Source: Plotosus lineatus (taxonomy: Eukaryota; Chordata; Actinopteri; Siluriformes; Plotosidae). From it: a stretch of 64,000 bases of DNA. Under the pieces are notes generated by a model. It was not told the origin of the DNA, ran no database searches, and saw only the letters and a list, made by a program, of their open reading frames with translations. The position numbers and the translations under genes were made by a program. Below are positions 32,711-43,954 of this stretch, one piece after another. The DNA lies in contig CM045750.1 of NCBI GenBank assembly GCA_024760905.1, positions 20,664,419 to 20,728,418 on the forward strand. Reading direction: 5' to 3'. Every line of letters starts with the position of its first letter. The first letter of the stretch is position 1.

Positions 32711-33508
32711 TTGATGCGCTATCATAGAGGATCTTGATTAACGTGGCAAGATGAGTTCTTCAAGTTTCATCTCGTGAATGCGCCCTGCCTGCTTTTTATA
32801 GTTCAGTCGTGCTTTCAGCGTGCTCATAAATCCTGGAACTCCATGCTTTTTTGAATCGTGGAGATTCTGGACATCGTGACTGCATCGTAAAACCAGCATT
32901 ACTTGTAAATTGCTTAATGTTGTCAATCAGAAGAAAACGAGATGCTGAGGCTGTTCGACTCTGAATATATCACATCCTTATATTGAGTGTATTACCAGAA
33001 TTATTACATAACAAAGACAAATGTCAAAGAAAATCTCAGTGAATGCAAAACTTAATCCAGTTTAAATGTTTTGTAGCGAGGAATGATTTAATATTCCTCT
33101 GTGCATGACTGATCCGCAACAACAAAACATGTTTGGTGCAGAAAATTAAGTTCTACATTGGTTAGTACAAGTCTGTCAATTCTGAACTGTGAATGATGAA
33201 ACAATGAAAATATCCAAAGTAATAGAAGAAAGTGTTTGTCTTGAAACTGTCCAATATTTTTGTTTGTGTCCTACCTACCTCACTCAATACACCTTCAATT
33301 TATCTGAAATGAAAAATGTTGAAACATGTCTCTATATTGAATTGTAGCAGTGAAACAAATTATGTATAGATTTGATAGACTGCGTGGCGAAATGGCAGAC
33401 ACTACTTTCATCAGATTGTTTTTATTCCCTCAAAGAAGCAAAGGGCTTTAAATGCAGTGCCTGCCATCATATACATAGGAGCACCTGTAAACCAGCCTAG
33501 TTTAACAC
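32711..33508. other. No feature seen
   Basis: AT-rich, non-repetitive in appearance. Confidence 0.45.
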
Positions 33509-33509
33509 C

Positions 33510-33519
33510 CTGTCACAAC

Positions 33520-33558
<39 letters not shown>
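33510..33558. repeat. (GT)n microsatellite
   Basis: About 19 uninterrupted GT units followed by TATATG, next to the P1 element. Confidence 0.97.
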
Positions 33559-33562
<4 letters not shown>

Positions 33563-33567
33563 AGAGA

Positions 33568-34029
33568 CAGGGATCCCTCACCTTCCGGAGTTAATGGGGA
33601 CCTAGACATACACACACCCCTACCACAACCACCAATTTCGCGAAGTAGGATTGACCCCCCCCCCCAACTGACGTATACGGACATGTATATGTGTATATAT
33701 CAATAAATACATAGTTAACGCTATAAATGCTAATAAGAAGAATTAAACATTCAAAAATAATGCATAAGATGTAAATTAAATATACAGACACACACACATA
33801 CAGACACGCTTCACATTAAAATGGAAGTTGTTTTATTGGGGGTTTTGGGTTGTTGTGGTTTTTGGGATTTTTTTTTTGTTGTCTATTTTGTTTTTTTTTT
33901 TTGGGGGGGTTGTGCATAATTGGCCTTGTTTTTGTGTCATTTTCCGTAACTTTTTCCCCATTTTTCCTTATTTTTCAATGAATATTTTTGAAAAACCCGC
34001 GATGCATTGAAGCACAAAGTAGCAAGGCA

Positions 34030-34033
<4 letters not shown>
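33568..34033 (-). mobile_element. P1 pogo-like MITE
   Basis: Left end CAGGGATCCCTCACCTTCCG (P1 right TIR on the reverse strand); right end GAAGCACAAAGTAGCAAGGC before TCAC and a (CA)n. Standard P1 interior in reverse. Confidence 0.88.
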
Positions 34034-34078
<45 letters not shown>

Positions 34079-34079
34079 T

Positions 34080-34497
34080 ACAGGGATCCCTCGCTACTTC
34101 ACACTTCAATTCATGCAGCTTCAGTGCATTGCTTTTTTTTTTTTAATATTCATTGAATTAAAAAAAAAAGAATAGGGGGAAAACGTGAAGGAAAATGCCG
34201 CAAAAAAACCCCGAAACCAACACAAAACAAAAAAAACAACTCAAAACCTCTCATCAAAACTAGTTACATTTTTGTTAGGTGTGCATCTCTATGTGTGTGT
34301 ATTTATATTTTATTTACATCTTATGCATAATTTTTTAATATTTAATTGTGGTTATTATAAGCATTTATAGCATTGAATATGTATTTATTGAAATTATGTA
34401 CACATATACATGTACGTTTACAGCAGTGGGGGGGGGGGATCCTACTTCGTGCATTTCGATGGTCGCGTGGGAATCTCGGTCCTAAATATATGTATGT
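34080..34497 (+). mobile_element. P1 MITE, right end cut, left arm of an inverted duplication
   Basis: CAGGGATCCCTCGCTACTTC at 34081 and a standard interior, ending at GAATCTCGGTCCTAAATAT where TA/TG repeats replace the right TIR. 34379-34497 is repeated in inverse at 34688-34807. Confidence 0.88.
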
Positions 34498-34511
34498 GTA
34501 TATATATATAT

Positions 34512-34569
<58 letters not shown>

Positions 34570-34612
34570 GTGATAAATGGAGTTTCAATAGAAAGCCTTT
34601 GTCCTGTCCTTT

Positions 34613-34680
<68 letters not shown>

Positions 34681-34687
34681 CATACAT
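34498..34687. repeat. (TA)n/(TG)n spacer of inverted duplication
   Basis: TG run (34522-34552), a short unique piece (GATAAATGGAGTTTCAATAG and onward), and a TA run (34617-34677). Confidence 0.95.
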
Positions 34688-34807
34688 ACATACATATATT
34701 TAGGACCGAGATTCCCACGCGACCATCGAAATGCACGAAGTAGGATCACCCCCCCCCCACTGCTGTAAACGTACATGTATATGTGTACATAATTTCAATA
34801 AATACAT
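34688..34807 (-). mobile_element. P1 fragment, right arm of inverted duplication
   Basis: Reverse complement of 34379-34497 with almost no mismatches outside the poly-G run (TTAGGACCGAGATTCCCACG to TTTCAATAAATACAT). Confidence 0.93.
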
Positions 34808-34821
34808 ATATATACTTTTAT

Positions 34822-35003
34822 ACAGTGGTGGCCTGAAATAAAGGTGCGAGTTTGGAGGTTCGAGTCCCACTCTCAACAGGGTGTGTGTGTGTGTGTGTCC
34901 AGTGCAGCTGACTGGGTTATCAAAGACCAACCACGTCTCTCACTGTCTATGGTGTGAGTTTCATGTCAAAAGAACCATTCCTGACTCACAGAAAATGAAT
35001 GAT
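34822..35003 (+). repeat. SINE-A, internally deleted
   Basis: Head CAGTGGTGGCCTGAAATAAA, GGTTCGAGTCCCACTCTC, a (GT)n in place of the poly-C, body to AAAAGAACCATTCCTGACT, then directly CACAGAAAATGAATGATG: most of the tail is deleted. Confidence 0.88.
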
Positions 35004-35109
35004 GATATATATCTACTGGTTCCATGAGAAATCACTGGCCACATTCTTCGGACAGTTCTGGGTGTGTCATACAAAATTCACCTTACGGAAAGTGCCTTAT
35101 GTTTGTCAC

Positions 35110-35220
35110 ATATGTGTGTGTGTGTGTGGGGGGGGGGGGTGACAGCCACTGACAGTGGGGCTCAAACCCCCCAACCTTGGGATCGGTAATTTGGCACCTT
35201 ACCACCAGGCCACCACTCCC
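35110..35220 (-). repeat. SINE-A head fragment with (GT)n/(G)n
   Basis: Minus strand: GGAGTGGTGGCCTGGTGGTA, AGGTGCCAAATTACCG, GGTTTGAGCCCCACTGTC, ending in the expanded C/AC run. Confidence 0.85.
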
Positions 35221-35305
35221 CTGATGCAAAGCTCATTTCTCTGTATGAAGGATCAGTTCTATAAACTGCTCCCGGCCTCCAAATTCACCAAATGCAGTAA
35301 ACTCT

Positions 35306-35311
35306 TTTATT
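35306..35311 (-). promoter_or_regulatory. AATAAA polyadenylation signal candidate
   Basis: A canonical AATAAA hexamer on the minus strand, 68 nt past the TGA of the candidate terminal exon. AATAAA is common by chance in AT-rich DNA, so its value depends on that exon being real. Confidence 0.3.
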
Positions 35312-35378
35312 GAAAACAACCGCAGCTCAAAAAAAGGCACATTTAAAAACGACCTTGATCTCATTTTCAGTGTAACAC

Positions 35379-35543
35379 TCATAAGCCTTCAGGTCTGTAA
35401 GCCAGCATAATGACGCCATCATTATTTAATGGTGCTGCATTATCAAAAACAATGACTTCTTTGCACTGTTTGAAACCCATATTGTCCATAAAGCCAATTA
35501 TTTCTTATAGAGGACGGTCAATTTCAACGAGCTCGAGCTTTTC
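35379..35543 (-). CDS. Candidate terminal exon or decayed exon, minus strand
   Basis: On the minus strand CTTTCTCGCTCTCCTGTGCC followed by TGCAG resembles a 3' splice site. It is followed by GAAAAGCTCGAG and a frame reading EKLELVEIDRPL, a TAA, then EIIGFMDNMGFKQCKEV and on to ML-AYRPEGL and TGA. Apart from the single TAA at codon 13 the 55 codons look like coherent protein sequence. AATAAA occurs at 35306-35311, 68 nt past the TGA, as expected for a last exon. Possibilities: a real last exon read to the first stop, a decayed exon or pseudogene with a nonsense change, or chance. The MGFKQCKEV stretch faintly recalls the C-terminus of FkbM-type methyltransferases, but this is too weak to name. 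It is on the same strand as, and downstream of, the exon at 49.25 kb. Confidence 0.33.
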
Positions 35544-35631
35544 CTGCAGGCACAGGAGAGCGAGAAAGCAAACAAGCTTTGTCTGGCAGAATTTAATGAA
35601 TCAGATGAATGTCAAAAATGTCCCACTCTGA

Positions 35632-36643
35632 AATGACCTTTAGCTTAGCCACTAGAATGGTTATAGCGCAGTAGCACATGGGACATTATGTCCCTAAACC
35701 TGACCGTCAATCACTCCATCTCTTTGTTCCTCTGTCTCGTCGATCGGTGCACCACCGAGCCCATCTGTGTCTTGTGCTCACGCATAATTTCAAACAGAGG
35801 AAATGTGCAGCTCGGTGATGATGGATGCAGGTCAGGAGCACACTGAGCACTGTCATTCTGTCATCCGGGGCAACACTTGGAGAATCAGCAATTCAGATTA
35901 AGTTACATTATAAACATTAATAGTCTTGATCCTGGAAATGTTCCCACACACACAAGCGTCCTGTACAGGTCCATTTCTGCTGAGATGGAAGAAACATTTC
36001 AAAGTCCGATGCGTATGTTATGGTATATAGTTAGTCACTCAGTTATTTACAGAAACACTGAATTCTTTCTTTCTTAATTCATAGGCCCCCATTTTCCACG
36101 ATGGTTCGATTCCGGCCCTCCCCGCGGAACCTGAAAATCCGCGAGTTATTGTTTTAAAACCCAATGTATGATATTACATGTGCTATAATATGCTTCTTAA
36201 ACACGTTCGAAAGACAGTATTACTCATGAATACAGTAATAATGCAGTAATCTGTAGTCATAATTAAGTAAAAACATTTTAATTTTGTACTGTGTGAATAT
36301 TTATGAATAAATAAAGCGCTTAGGCTCCTTACCAGAACCTAGAGAAGATGCAGGGAGTTTGAGTGACATCATATGGCTTCAATAATCATTAAAAACACAC
36401 GGAAAAAAAAAAAAAACATGAAATCACAATTCAAGCAATCACGTTGATGACGTGTGCATGAAGGAGGAAAAAAAGAGGTGTACTCATCTGCAACCAATCA
36501 GCATGAGGGAGAAACAAAAGCTCTCAGCTATTGGCTAAATTTGAATCATGTGCCAGTTACTTCCAGGTTTGTCGCCAATCCTCGAGTATGCAGGGGCGCG
36601 AGCACTGAACCACAAATGGTCAAGAGCTTAATGTATTGTCCAT

Positions 36644-36686
<43 letters not shown>
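35632..36686. other. No firm feature
   Basis: Single-copy-looking DNA; (GT)n at 36645-36688 directly precedes the next P1. Open frames 35877-36077 and 36454-36765 lack support. Confidence 0.4.
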
Positions 36687-36690
<4 letters not shown>

Positions 36691-37051
36691 AGTGATCCAT
36701 CGCTACTTCTTGCTTCAGTTTCTGCGGCTTCAGTGCATCGCGGGTTTTTCCAAAATATTCATTAAAAAATAAGGAAGTTAAGGAAAAATAGGGAAAAATT
36801 AAGGAAAATGCCACAAAACAAGGCCAATTATGCAAAAAAAACCCAAACAAACAAAAACAAACAACCTCCCCCCCCCCCAAACAAAACTTCTTATATTTGT
36901 GATTTACTTGTTATTGTAAGCATTTATAGCATTGAATATGAATTTATTGATATTATATGTTAGGGGGGGTCGATCTTATTTTGCGGAATTCGGTGGTTGC
37001 GAGAGGCGGGTCTCGGTCCCCATTAATCGCGGAAAGTGAGGGATAACTGTA
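36691..37051 (+). mobile_element. P1 pogo-like MITE
   Basis: CAGTGATCCATCGCTACTTC after TA and AAAGTGAGGGATAACTG before TA, with an internally shortened interior. Inserted at the end of a (GT)n. Confidence 0.92.
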
Positions 37052-37129
37052 TATGTATGTACAGTACCTGCATATATACTCGCATAGCACATCTGTATAT
37101 TTGTCCATATTACATCTGTATATTGCTCG

Positions 37130-37264
37130 TACTGCGACGGCCTGGTAACTGTATAGGATGCACTCTGCCTTTGTGCCGAGTCGGCTGAGATGGACACCAG
37201 CCTTCCTGCGACCCTAATTAGAATTAAGCGGTTCAGAAAATGAATGAATGAATGAATGAATGAA
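37130..37264 (+). repeat. L2-like SINE tail with (GAAT)n
   Basis: CTGCGACGGCCTGGTAACTG to AAGCGGTTCAGAAAATGAAT, ending in (GAAT)n. Confidence 0.88.
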
Positions 37265-37534
37265 TATTGCTGCAATGCAAATTAATTCTAATTTATTCTC
37301 CTCTCTTTCACTGCCCACATCTCGACATAACTGCTCACATAACTTATTTATACATGATCTGTCCATGACTGTTTCCATCTTCTACATCTCAGATATCTCT
37401 ACCTGACTGTCTCTAACTGTACATACCGTATATATTGCACGTGCTGCTCTCTGCAGTTCTGATTGGACACTAAATTGTATTTCATTACTCTTTTTATAGA
37501 TGTGTACAGTAACGCTGAATTTATTCTAATCTAA

Positions 37535-37741
37535 TTAGGCTAAGTGGCTATTTCAAATTGCCCCTCGGTGCGACAGTACAGGATCACCACACACACAAAA
37601 CCAATTACACTCAATGATCTGGCAAGCTGTTCAGCATGCAACCTACTTTCACACAGCGTCGGCTGAGATAGGCTCAAGCCTCCTTGCAACCATAGCATGA
37701 GTAAGTGTTTTGGCAAATGAGTGAGCGAGTGGGTGAGTAAG
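37535..37741 (+). repeat. SINE-B, 3' half, diverged
   Basis: TTAGGCTAAGTGGCTATTTC, an AC-rich middle, then a tail GATCTGGCAAGCTGTTCAGC, GGCTGAGATAGGCTCAAGCC. Confidence 0.75.
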
Positions 37742-38104
37742 CGGCAACGATGTCGGTGGAAGATGAGGTCCATTTTAAAAGGAAAAAAATGTTGTTATAT
37801 CGTGTAAATTGGTTGGCATGGCAACTACGCACTGAAATCAAGTTTATAAGGAGTTACATAATATATTGGAAATATTAGATAAATAATCATTATGTTGTTT
37901 CTTGGATGTGTGGTATAGCTTAAGGAGGTGATCACACTCGGAATACAACAGAACAGCGACTGACCACTGGGAGCATTGGGGTTTGAATAAAGGTTAAGAA
38001 ACCTCTGGGTTTCTCAGCCAGATGTGGTGTTTATTTATTACATGAGCGGAGAGAATAAAGAGGGGTGAAGAAGGACCATTTATATTAATGAATAAAAAGG
38101 TAAA
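37742..38104. other. No feature seen
   Basis: Single-copy-looking. Confidence 0.4.
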
Positions 38105-38401
38105 GTCTGTTGGGTTTTTCCACCCGAGCCATAGTGTCTCATTGGACCGGTGCTTATCCCCGGTTTCCATAGCATGAAGCTACCAGGAATTCAACTGCTC
38201 TTGGATGGGACGCTAACCCATCACAGGTTACCTTCCCAGTATATTTTTACTGGTACCCATTTATACTGCTGGGTGAACAGAGGCACACTTGTGGTTGAGA
38301 CCTTCCCAGGGGTCTTGGCACAGTGGGGGTCTCACTGGGATTCGAAAACACAACCTCCTGATCATGAGCGCAGCACCCTAACCACTACACCACCGGCCCC
38401 A
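38105..38401 (-). repeat. SINE-C, near full length
   Basis: Minus strand: head GGGGCCGGTGGTGTAGTGGT, GCTCATGATCAGGAGG, B-box region GTTTTCGAATCCCAG, CCAGTAAAAATATACTGGG (a natural hairpin), GGTAACCTGTGATGGG, and the 3' end with ACCGGGGATAAGCACCGG and AACCCAACAGAC. Confidence 0.94.
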
Positions 38402-38501
38402 CTCTTCACTCAACTATAAAACAATTTAAAATTGTCAACATAGAATGTTACAAGCATTTCTCAATGTACACAACATTTTATCCATCTTCCTTCGGTTCAT
38501 G

Positions 38502-38842
38502 GGCAGTGGTGGCCTAGTGGTATAGGGCACTGGATGGCTGATCCAAAGGTTGGGGGTTCGAGTCCCACTCTCCACAAGGTTGTCACTGTCCCCCCCCCCC
38601 CCCGTGCAGCGAACTGAGTTATCAGTTCAGCCATGTCTCTCGCTGTCTATGGTGTGAGGTTCATGTCAAAGAACCATTGATGACTTTCGACAAGACTCGC
38701 TGCATAGCCGTCAGCGTGTTTCCGCCCTGCGATGGCCTGGCGAGCTGTCCAGGGTGTACTCTGCCCTCTCCTCGAGTCGGCTGGGATGGGCACCAGCCTC
38801 CCTGCAACCCTAATTTGGTTTAAGCGGTGACAGAAAATGATG
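38502..38842 (+). repeat. SINE-A with L2-like tail
   Basis: Full head (GGGCAGTGGTGGCCTAGTGG), B box GGTTCGAGTCCCACTC, C14 at 38590-38603, body and complete tail ending TTTAAGCGGTGACAGAAAATG. Confidence 0.96.
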
Positions 38843-39984
38843 ATGAACCTTCACTCCATGTATGGAGAAACAACCCAAGTGCCACATATTGGGAATTAGA
38901 GGAACATTTGCGAAATGTAAATGATTTTAGGACCAAAATTGTTTTAAAACTTGAAAATAAAGTAATTTATCTAAATTGGCGTGATGACAATTGATTTGTT
39001 ATTCACAGCTTCGAATATTCAGCCCTTATGAGGTTACAGTTCCAGGAGCATGAGTGATTTTTATTGAGAGAAATTACAGATGGGCGATGCACAGCCCGAT
39101 TTGAATGAGTCATGCTTCTTACAAATAAATATTAAGCAATCAATATTGTAAGGCAGCAAAAAAAAAAAAAAGGAACTAGGCAGGTAAACAATTTCTTCAA
39201 TGGAAAAAAGTTGGCCGTCGAGAGAGTGCACTCTATTTTCCACCAGTATCGCTCAAAGTCAAAAAACTACCACCCAGCATCGCACAGAAATTAGTTAGCG
39301 TGAAGGAAAAGTGCAAGTGCACCACTTTTACCAAGAAAGTAATGCATTTTTTTTTTTTTTTACGCTTGCAAATGCACAATAATAAACATATTTTGTAATT
39401 CACCTGTTTCTGCTGATCCAGGGAGTACGGCTTGCAAAGTTACGACACGCGCCCACAAAAACAAAGCAGTTCACACATTTAAAGTTGTGTACAGGGACGC
39501 CCTTTGTTAACTCGACTTTCCCACATACTGCAGAGATTTTTTTTTTCTTTTTTTCTCTCGAGGCAGTTTGCAATTGATCCAGTTCACCAAGTCTGGGTCT
39601 TAGAACTAAACCAGCAGACTTTACAATAGGAACGGCAGGTCATGACGTGAGAGCGAAGAGCACAATGACACAGCACAGATGTGTAACCTCTGTAATTTAT
39701 GGAAATGGGCTCCGTGATTCCACAATACATTGCTATATACAATGGAACTTTTTAAAGGGCTGTGTGCTTATTTATTTGTGTACTGTCTGCTTTAATGTTG
39801 CTGTGCACAGATAAACAAGGAAATATGTACCGCAGTGCTCCACAGCAAAAGTACATCATGTGTTCTGTTGCACAGCACTATTATTAAACAGGACATGGGG
39901 ACAGTGGACACTTTCACCATTGTTTTTGTTGTTGTTAGGAATGATCATATTTCAGAAATTTGGATGAAGCAGTATACAATGTGG
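38843..39984. other. Gene-free single-copy region
   Basis: Several A or T homopolymers (39158-39171, 39349-39361) but no recognised repeat. No exon seen. Confidence 0.4.
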
Positions 39985-40481
39985 GTGGCATAGTGGTTAT
40001 AGTCAGCCTCCCAGCAAGCGAGTCCTGGGTTCGATTCCCTTGCTCATATGTCAGGTGCTCCAGTGAATGTAGGCGCTTGTCGCAAGTGCCGTATAGTGCT
40101 TGTGAGACAAATCGCGGCTTATCCGGACTTCTGATCTTTCAAGTGATCAAGCGAAGCTTGAGTACTAAACAAGTATTCAACGTGCACTTGCTCACTTGAA
40201 AGATCGGAAGTCCGAATAAGCCGTGCTTTGTCTCACAAGCACTATACGGCACTTGCGACAAGCGCCTACATTCGGTGGAGTGCCTCACATATGGTTTTGT
40301 GTGGAGATCACATGGTCCCGGAACGCTTGCGTCGGTCTCCTTCGACTATGAAGAGGACAGTGTTCTCCCACAGTCCCAATGCCATGCATGTTAGGATAAC
40401 GGGCTGTTCCAAATTGACTGTAGGTGTGAGTGTGTGTGAATGGTTGTGTGTCTGGGTGTGGGTGTTTCCCTATGATGGTTG
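39985..40481 (+). repeat. SINE-B split by FB1
   Basis: Head side 39985-40049 (GGGTGGCATAGTGG, GGGTTCGATTCCCTTGC), then the 239-bp FB1, then the body from 40289 (GTTTTGTGTGGAGATCACAT, CTCCCACAGTCCCAATGCC, GGATAACGGGCTGTTCC). Confidence 0.88.
40050..40288. mobile_element. FB1 foldback MITE, second copy
   Basis: Same hairpin as 11862-12101: TCAGGTGCTCCAGTGAATGT against ACATTCGGTGGAGTGCCTCA, with the shared loop TACTAAACAAGTATTCAA. Arms pair over about 105 bp. Confidence 0.92.
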
Positions 40482-40487
40482 AAAATG

Positions 40488-40778
40488 TGCTTTTTACTCC
40501 CGAGCCAAGTGGCTAATCAGGGCGGTGCTTATTCCCGGTTTCCATAGTGTGAAGCAACCAGGAGTTTAACTCCCCCCTGGATGGGACGCCAGTCCATCGC
40601 AGGTTACCTTCCCAGTATATTTTTACTGGTACCCATTTATAATGCTGGGTGAACAGAGGTACACTTGTGGTTAAGACCTTCCCAGGGGTCTTGGCACAGT
40701 TGGGGTCTCACTGGGATTCGTACACACAACCTCCCAATCATGAGCGCAGCACCCTAACCACTACACCACCGGCCCCAC
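40488..40778 (-). repeat. SINE-C, near full length
   Basis: Reverse-strand head (GGGGCCGGTGGTGTAGTGGT), hairpin CCAGTAAAAATATACTGGG and the 3' region. Follows the SINE-B. Confidence 0.94.
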
Positions 40779-40844
40779 ATAAACTACAACTTTAAGTGAG
40801 TATCAAAATAGAACATGCACGGCTCTTGTTTTACTATGAATAGG

Positions 40845-41162
40845 TCTTACGGCGCCACAGAGGTTAGCACATCTGCCTCGCAGCAAGTTCCTTCGATTCC
40901 TGGGCTCGAGGCGTTTCTGTGTGGAGTTTGCATGTGCTCCACATGCTTGCGTGAGTTTGCTCCAGGTGCTCTGGTTTCCAATACAGTCCAAAAAAACATG
41001 CACAGTCGGCTGACTCGCCCATAGGTGCGAATGTAAATGGTTGTATGTAGGTATTGGTCCTGCGATGACCTGGTGAGTTGTCCAGGGTGTACCCTAGCAT
41101 CATCCAAAGGTGTCTGAAATGTGCACCGGCCTCCCCATGACTCGAATTGGGATTAATTAATG
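40845..41162 (+). repeat. SINE-B
   Basis: GGTTAGCACATCTGCCTCGC, CGATTCCTGGGCTCGAGGCG, TGTGTGGAGTTTGCATGTGC and a diverged tail. Confidence 0.88.
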
Positions 41163-41195
41163 GATTTTTTTGAATATTGATGCATCTGCCCCCCA

Positions 41196-41198
<3 letters not shown>

Positions 41199-41247
<49 letters not shown>
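41199..41247. repeat. (CA)n microsatellite
   Basis: Long CA run adjoining a minus-strand SINE-B, at the position of the SINE-B TG run. Confidence 0.95.
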
Positions 41248-41248
<1 letters not shown>

Positions 41249-41261
41249 ACACACACACCAC

Positions 41262-41437
41262 ACAGTGGGCGGTTTGAACTGTGGGATGAAACCAGAGTCC
41301 CTGAAGTAAACCCAAGCAATCACTGGGATAACATCAATTCATCAACTCTATATAGAAATGCCAGAGCAGAAGACTCTCACCCAGGACCTTCCTGCTGTGA
41401 GGCGGACTTGCTAACCACTACATCATCATGCGCCGCA
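41262..41437 (-). repeat. SINE-B head and body
   Basis: Reverse-strand head (GCGGCGCATGATGATGTAGT) and CCGCCTCACAGCAGGAAGGT, body diverged. Confidence 0.85.
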
Positions 41438-41946
41438 CAGCCACACATACATATGAATAATTTATTTTCTGGCCTCATGACATACATTTCCTGGTCTGGC
41501 TTGTTCATGTAAGTGTTTTCAACATCTTGTTATGGACGGAATTATTTTTGGAACTGCTTTTCCGGATGGCAATATTTTTGAGCCTGACGTTCACACATTT
41601 ATTCTCTGGTGCTCTTTTGATTATAAATATGATCACGATGTTCCTGTTCAGAATACTTTTTAACAGTAGTAGATGTAAAATCCACTTTTTTTTTTTTTTT
41701 TTTAACCACCACATCCACAGCATGAGTGCCAGGAACTAGCTGTGAGCCTCAAGCACAAATAAAACCTCTCCGTGTTGTTTGTGCTAGCAGTAAAGGATTT
41801 AGTATGTGTATCAGAGCGCTGTCTGGCTTCACAGCTCAAAATAATTTGAAAAACTGGTTTTATGTTCAAGACTTTAATGTTAAATCTGTTTTCCTGGTGA
41901 AAACTTTATTTCCATATCAATAAATTATATATATAAACAGAATAGA
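41438..41946. other. No feature seen
   Basis: Includes T run 41685-41702. No repeat or exon recognised. Confidence 0.4.
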
Positions 41947-42248
41947 GCAGTGGTGGACCCAATAAGTGGTAAGGTGCTGGATTACCGATCTCAAGGTTGG
42001 GGGCTCAAGTCCCACAGGCAACGGTTTTCACTGCTGTCATCCGTACCGCCCAGTGCAGCGAACTGGGTTACCAAAGGTCGACCGTATCTCACACTGTCTA
42101 TGGTCAGATGGATTTTTTTTTTTCCTTAATTATTCCTTTTGCCTTATGATGGTCTGGTAAAGTGGTCAGGATGGACCCTGCCTTCAGCCAGTGTTGCCTG
42201 ATATTGGATCCAGCTTCCTTGTGACCTGAGTATAATTGAGCGGTCGGG
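41947..42248 (+). repeat. SINE-A, diverged
   Basis: GCAGTGGTGGACCCAATAAG, GGCTCAAGTCCCACAGGC, AGTGCAGCGAACTGGGTTAC, then a tail with CCTTATGATGGTCTGGTAAA. The central body is partly deleted. Confidence 0.85.
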
Positions 42249-43352
42249 CAAAAGAGTGAGAGTGAGTTCATTGATACAGCTGTGCTCTTTTATACAGATG
42301 TGAAACAGTTCTGTCTGCTAATGATTATCAGGGTGGCATAAAAGTGAGAATATTAAATGCATGTTAATTTATGATGATAGTCCAGCAAACCTAAATTTGT
42401 GTGTGTTTGTGTGTGTGTGGGTTTTTTTGTTTTTTTTTTAAAGCATTAGCAAAGGTTCAGGACTAAAAACAATTCGAATCAAGTAGTTTATGGCTCACTG
42501 CATTGTTATCATTTATAAATGTGTCACTGTATGACAAATAAGTCATTAATTAAAAATGAGTTTGGGCATTTGCACCGAACATACATTTGACGACAATGGA
42601 CCCAGAGTTACATAATATTAAATTCAAGTCTGGGGAAATGTGTTGGAAATTCCCCCACGTCATGATGTGAATGAAACATTAGAGTGGAGGCTTGAGTGTG
42701 TGTTTTATTGATAAGGTATGTAAATGAAAACCTTTTCACAGGATCTCTGTCGACTTTTTGTATTGCGAGTCCAAATGTGTAGTGAATATCTAATATAAAA
42801 GCAGCTTTAAAAGGTTACGCCAAAAAATAAAAAAAAAATTCTGATCGTCTGAAAACAGGCTCAGAGCCGGAATTATTACTCTAAATTAAACCCAGCGTCG
42901 TGTGCCGGGTTCGCTGTGTGACACCCAGAGCTCCCAGGTGTAATTGCTTTGTATTTTATTACATGACCAGGATAAAGCTGACACGTTCACGTTATTTTTC
43001 GTGACAGAGTGCTAGACGGGAAATAGAACTGGCAACCGAAGCCCAAACATAACTTCAGTATTTACAAAGGGAATGTTATAAGTATTTGGAAATGGGTTAA
43101 AACGTCTGTAGATTATGCAAATCAGTGCCGTGTAGTCTATCCTTCTGGGTTTGTGAGATCTGTTTGTTTTTGTCTTTTGTGGGGGGGTGGGGGGGGGGGT
43201 GCTTAAATTTTCAAGACATATACTGAAGTATGAAAAAGATAATTACTGTCAATTGGAAAGCAATATACAAGGCATGATGTAGTCCGGGCCAGGCTAGGCC
43301 TGAAGAAGCAGGTGTGGGACTGAAAGGATTCTGGTTCAATTCCAACAGTCTG
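42249..43352. other. Single-copy region
   Basis: No repeat recognised. 42840-43060 (GCTCAGAGCCGGAATTATTA, AGGTGTAATTGCTTTG) has conserved-element texture; unproven. Confidence 0.35.
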
Positions 43353-43697
43353 TCTTCCTTTCGGCTTTTTCCCTTTTACTCGGGAGTCGCCACAGCGAAT
43401 CATCTGATTCATTCATTTGATTTGGCAGAGGTTTTTACGTGGGATGCCCTTCCTGTCAAAACCCTTTTTTAACAAGGGACAGAAACACGCTGACGACTTT
43501 GCAGCTTCTCTTTACCAAAGTCAGCAACGGTTCTTTTACATGCCTCTCACCATAGACAGTGGGAGACATGGCCCGCCTTTGATCACCCAGTTAGCTGCAC
43601 TGGGGGGGACAGTGACAACCTTGTGGAGAGTGGGACTCAAACCCCCAACCTTTGGATCAGCGATCCAGCGCCCTATACCACTAGACCACCACTGCCC
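43353..43697 (-). repeat. SINE-A with RTE-type tail
   Basis: Starts with the reverse RTE tail (CTTCCTTTCGGCTTTTTCCC, GAGTCGCCACAGCGAATC, GGGATGCCCTTCCTG), then body and full head. Confidence 0.95.
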
Positions 43698-43837
43698 AGT
43701 GGTTCAATTCATACAGTGGGAGGAAAAAAGGGACGGTCCTTTCCCCGTCACTTCCAAGACGGAAGGCACCCGTCCCCCAAACGCTTTCCAGGTGATGCAT
43801 TGGAGTTGTCCTTTGCACTCTGTGCGCATGCGTGTGT

Positions 43838-43870
43838 GTGTGTGTGTGTGTGTGTGTGCATGCATGTGTG
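43838..43870. repeat. (GT)n microsatellite
   Basis: GT run ending in GCATGCATGTGTG. Confidence 0.93.
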
Positions 43871-43954
43871 TGGTCATGTTGAATGGGTTAAATTCCCTTC
43901 TGGGATCAATATAGTATGTTCAATGCCACGCGTGTGCACACAGACAGATGCATA

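Noticed and set aside
38502..38580. Possible tRNA gene (A and B box present)
   Set aside because: It is the SINE-A head: repeated many times, followed by SINE body, and it does not fold as an intact tRNA. The same holds for the SINE-B, C and D heads.
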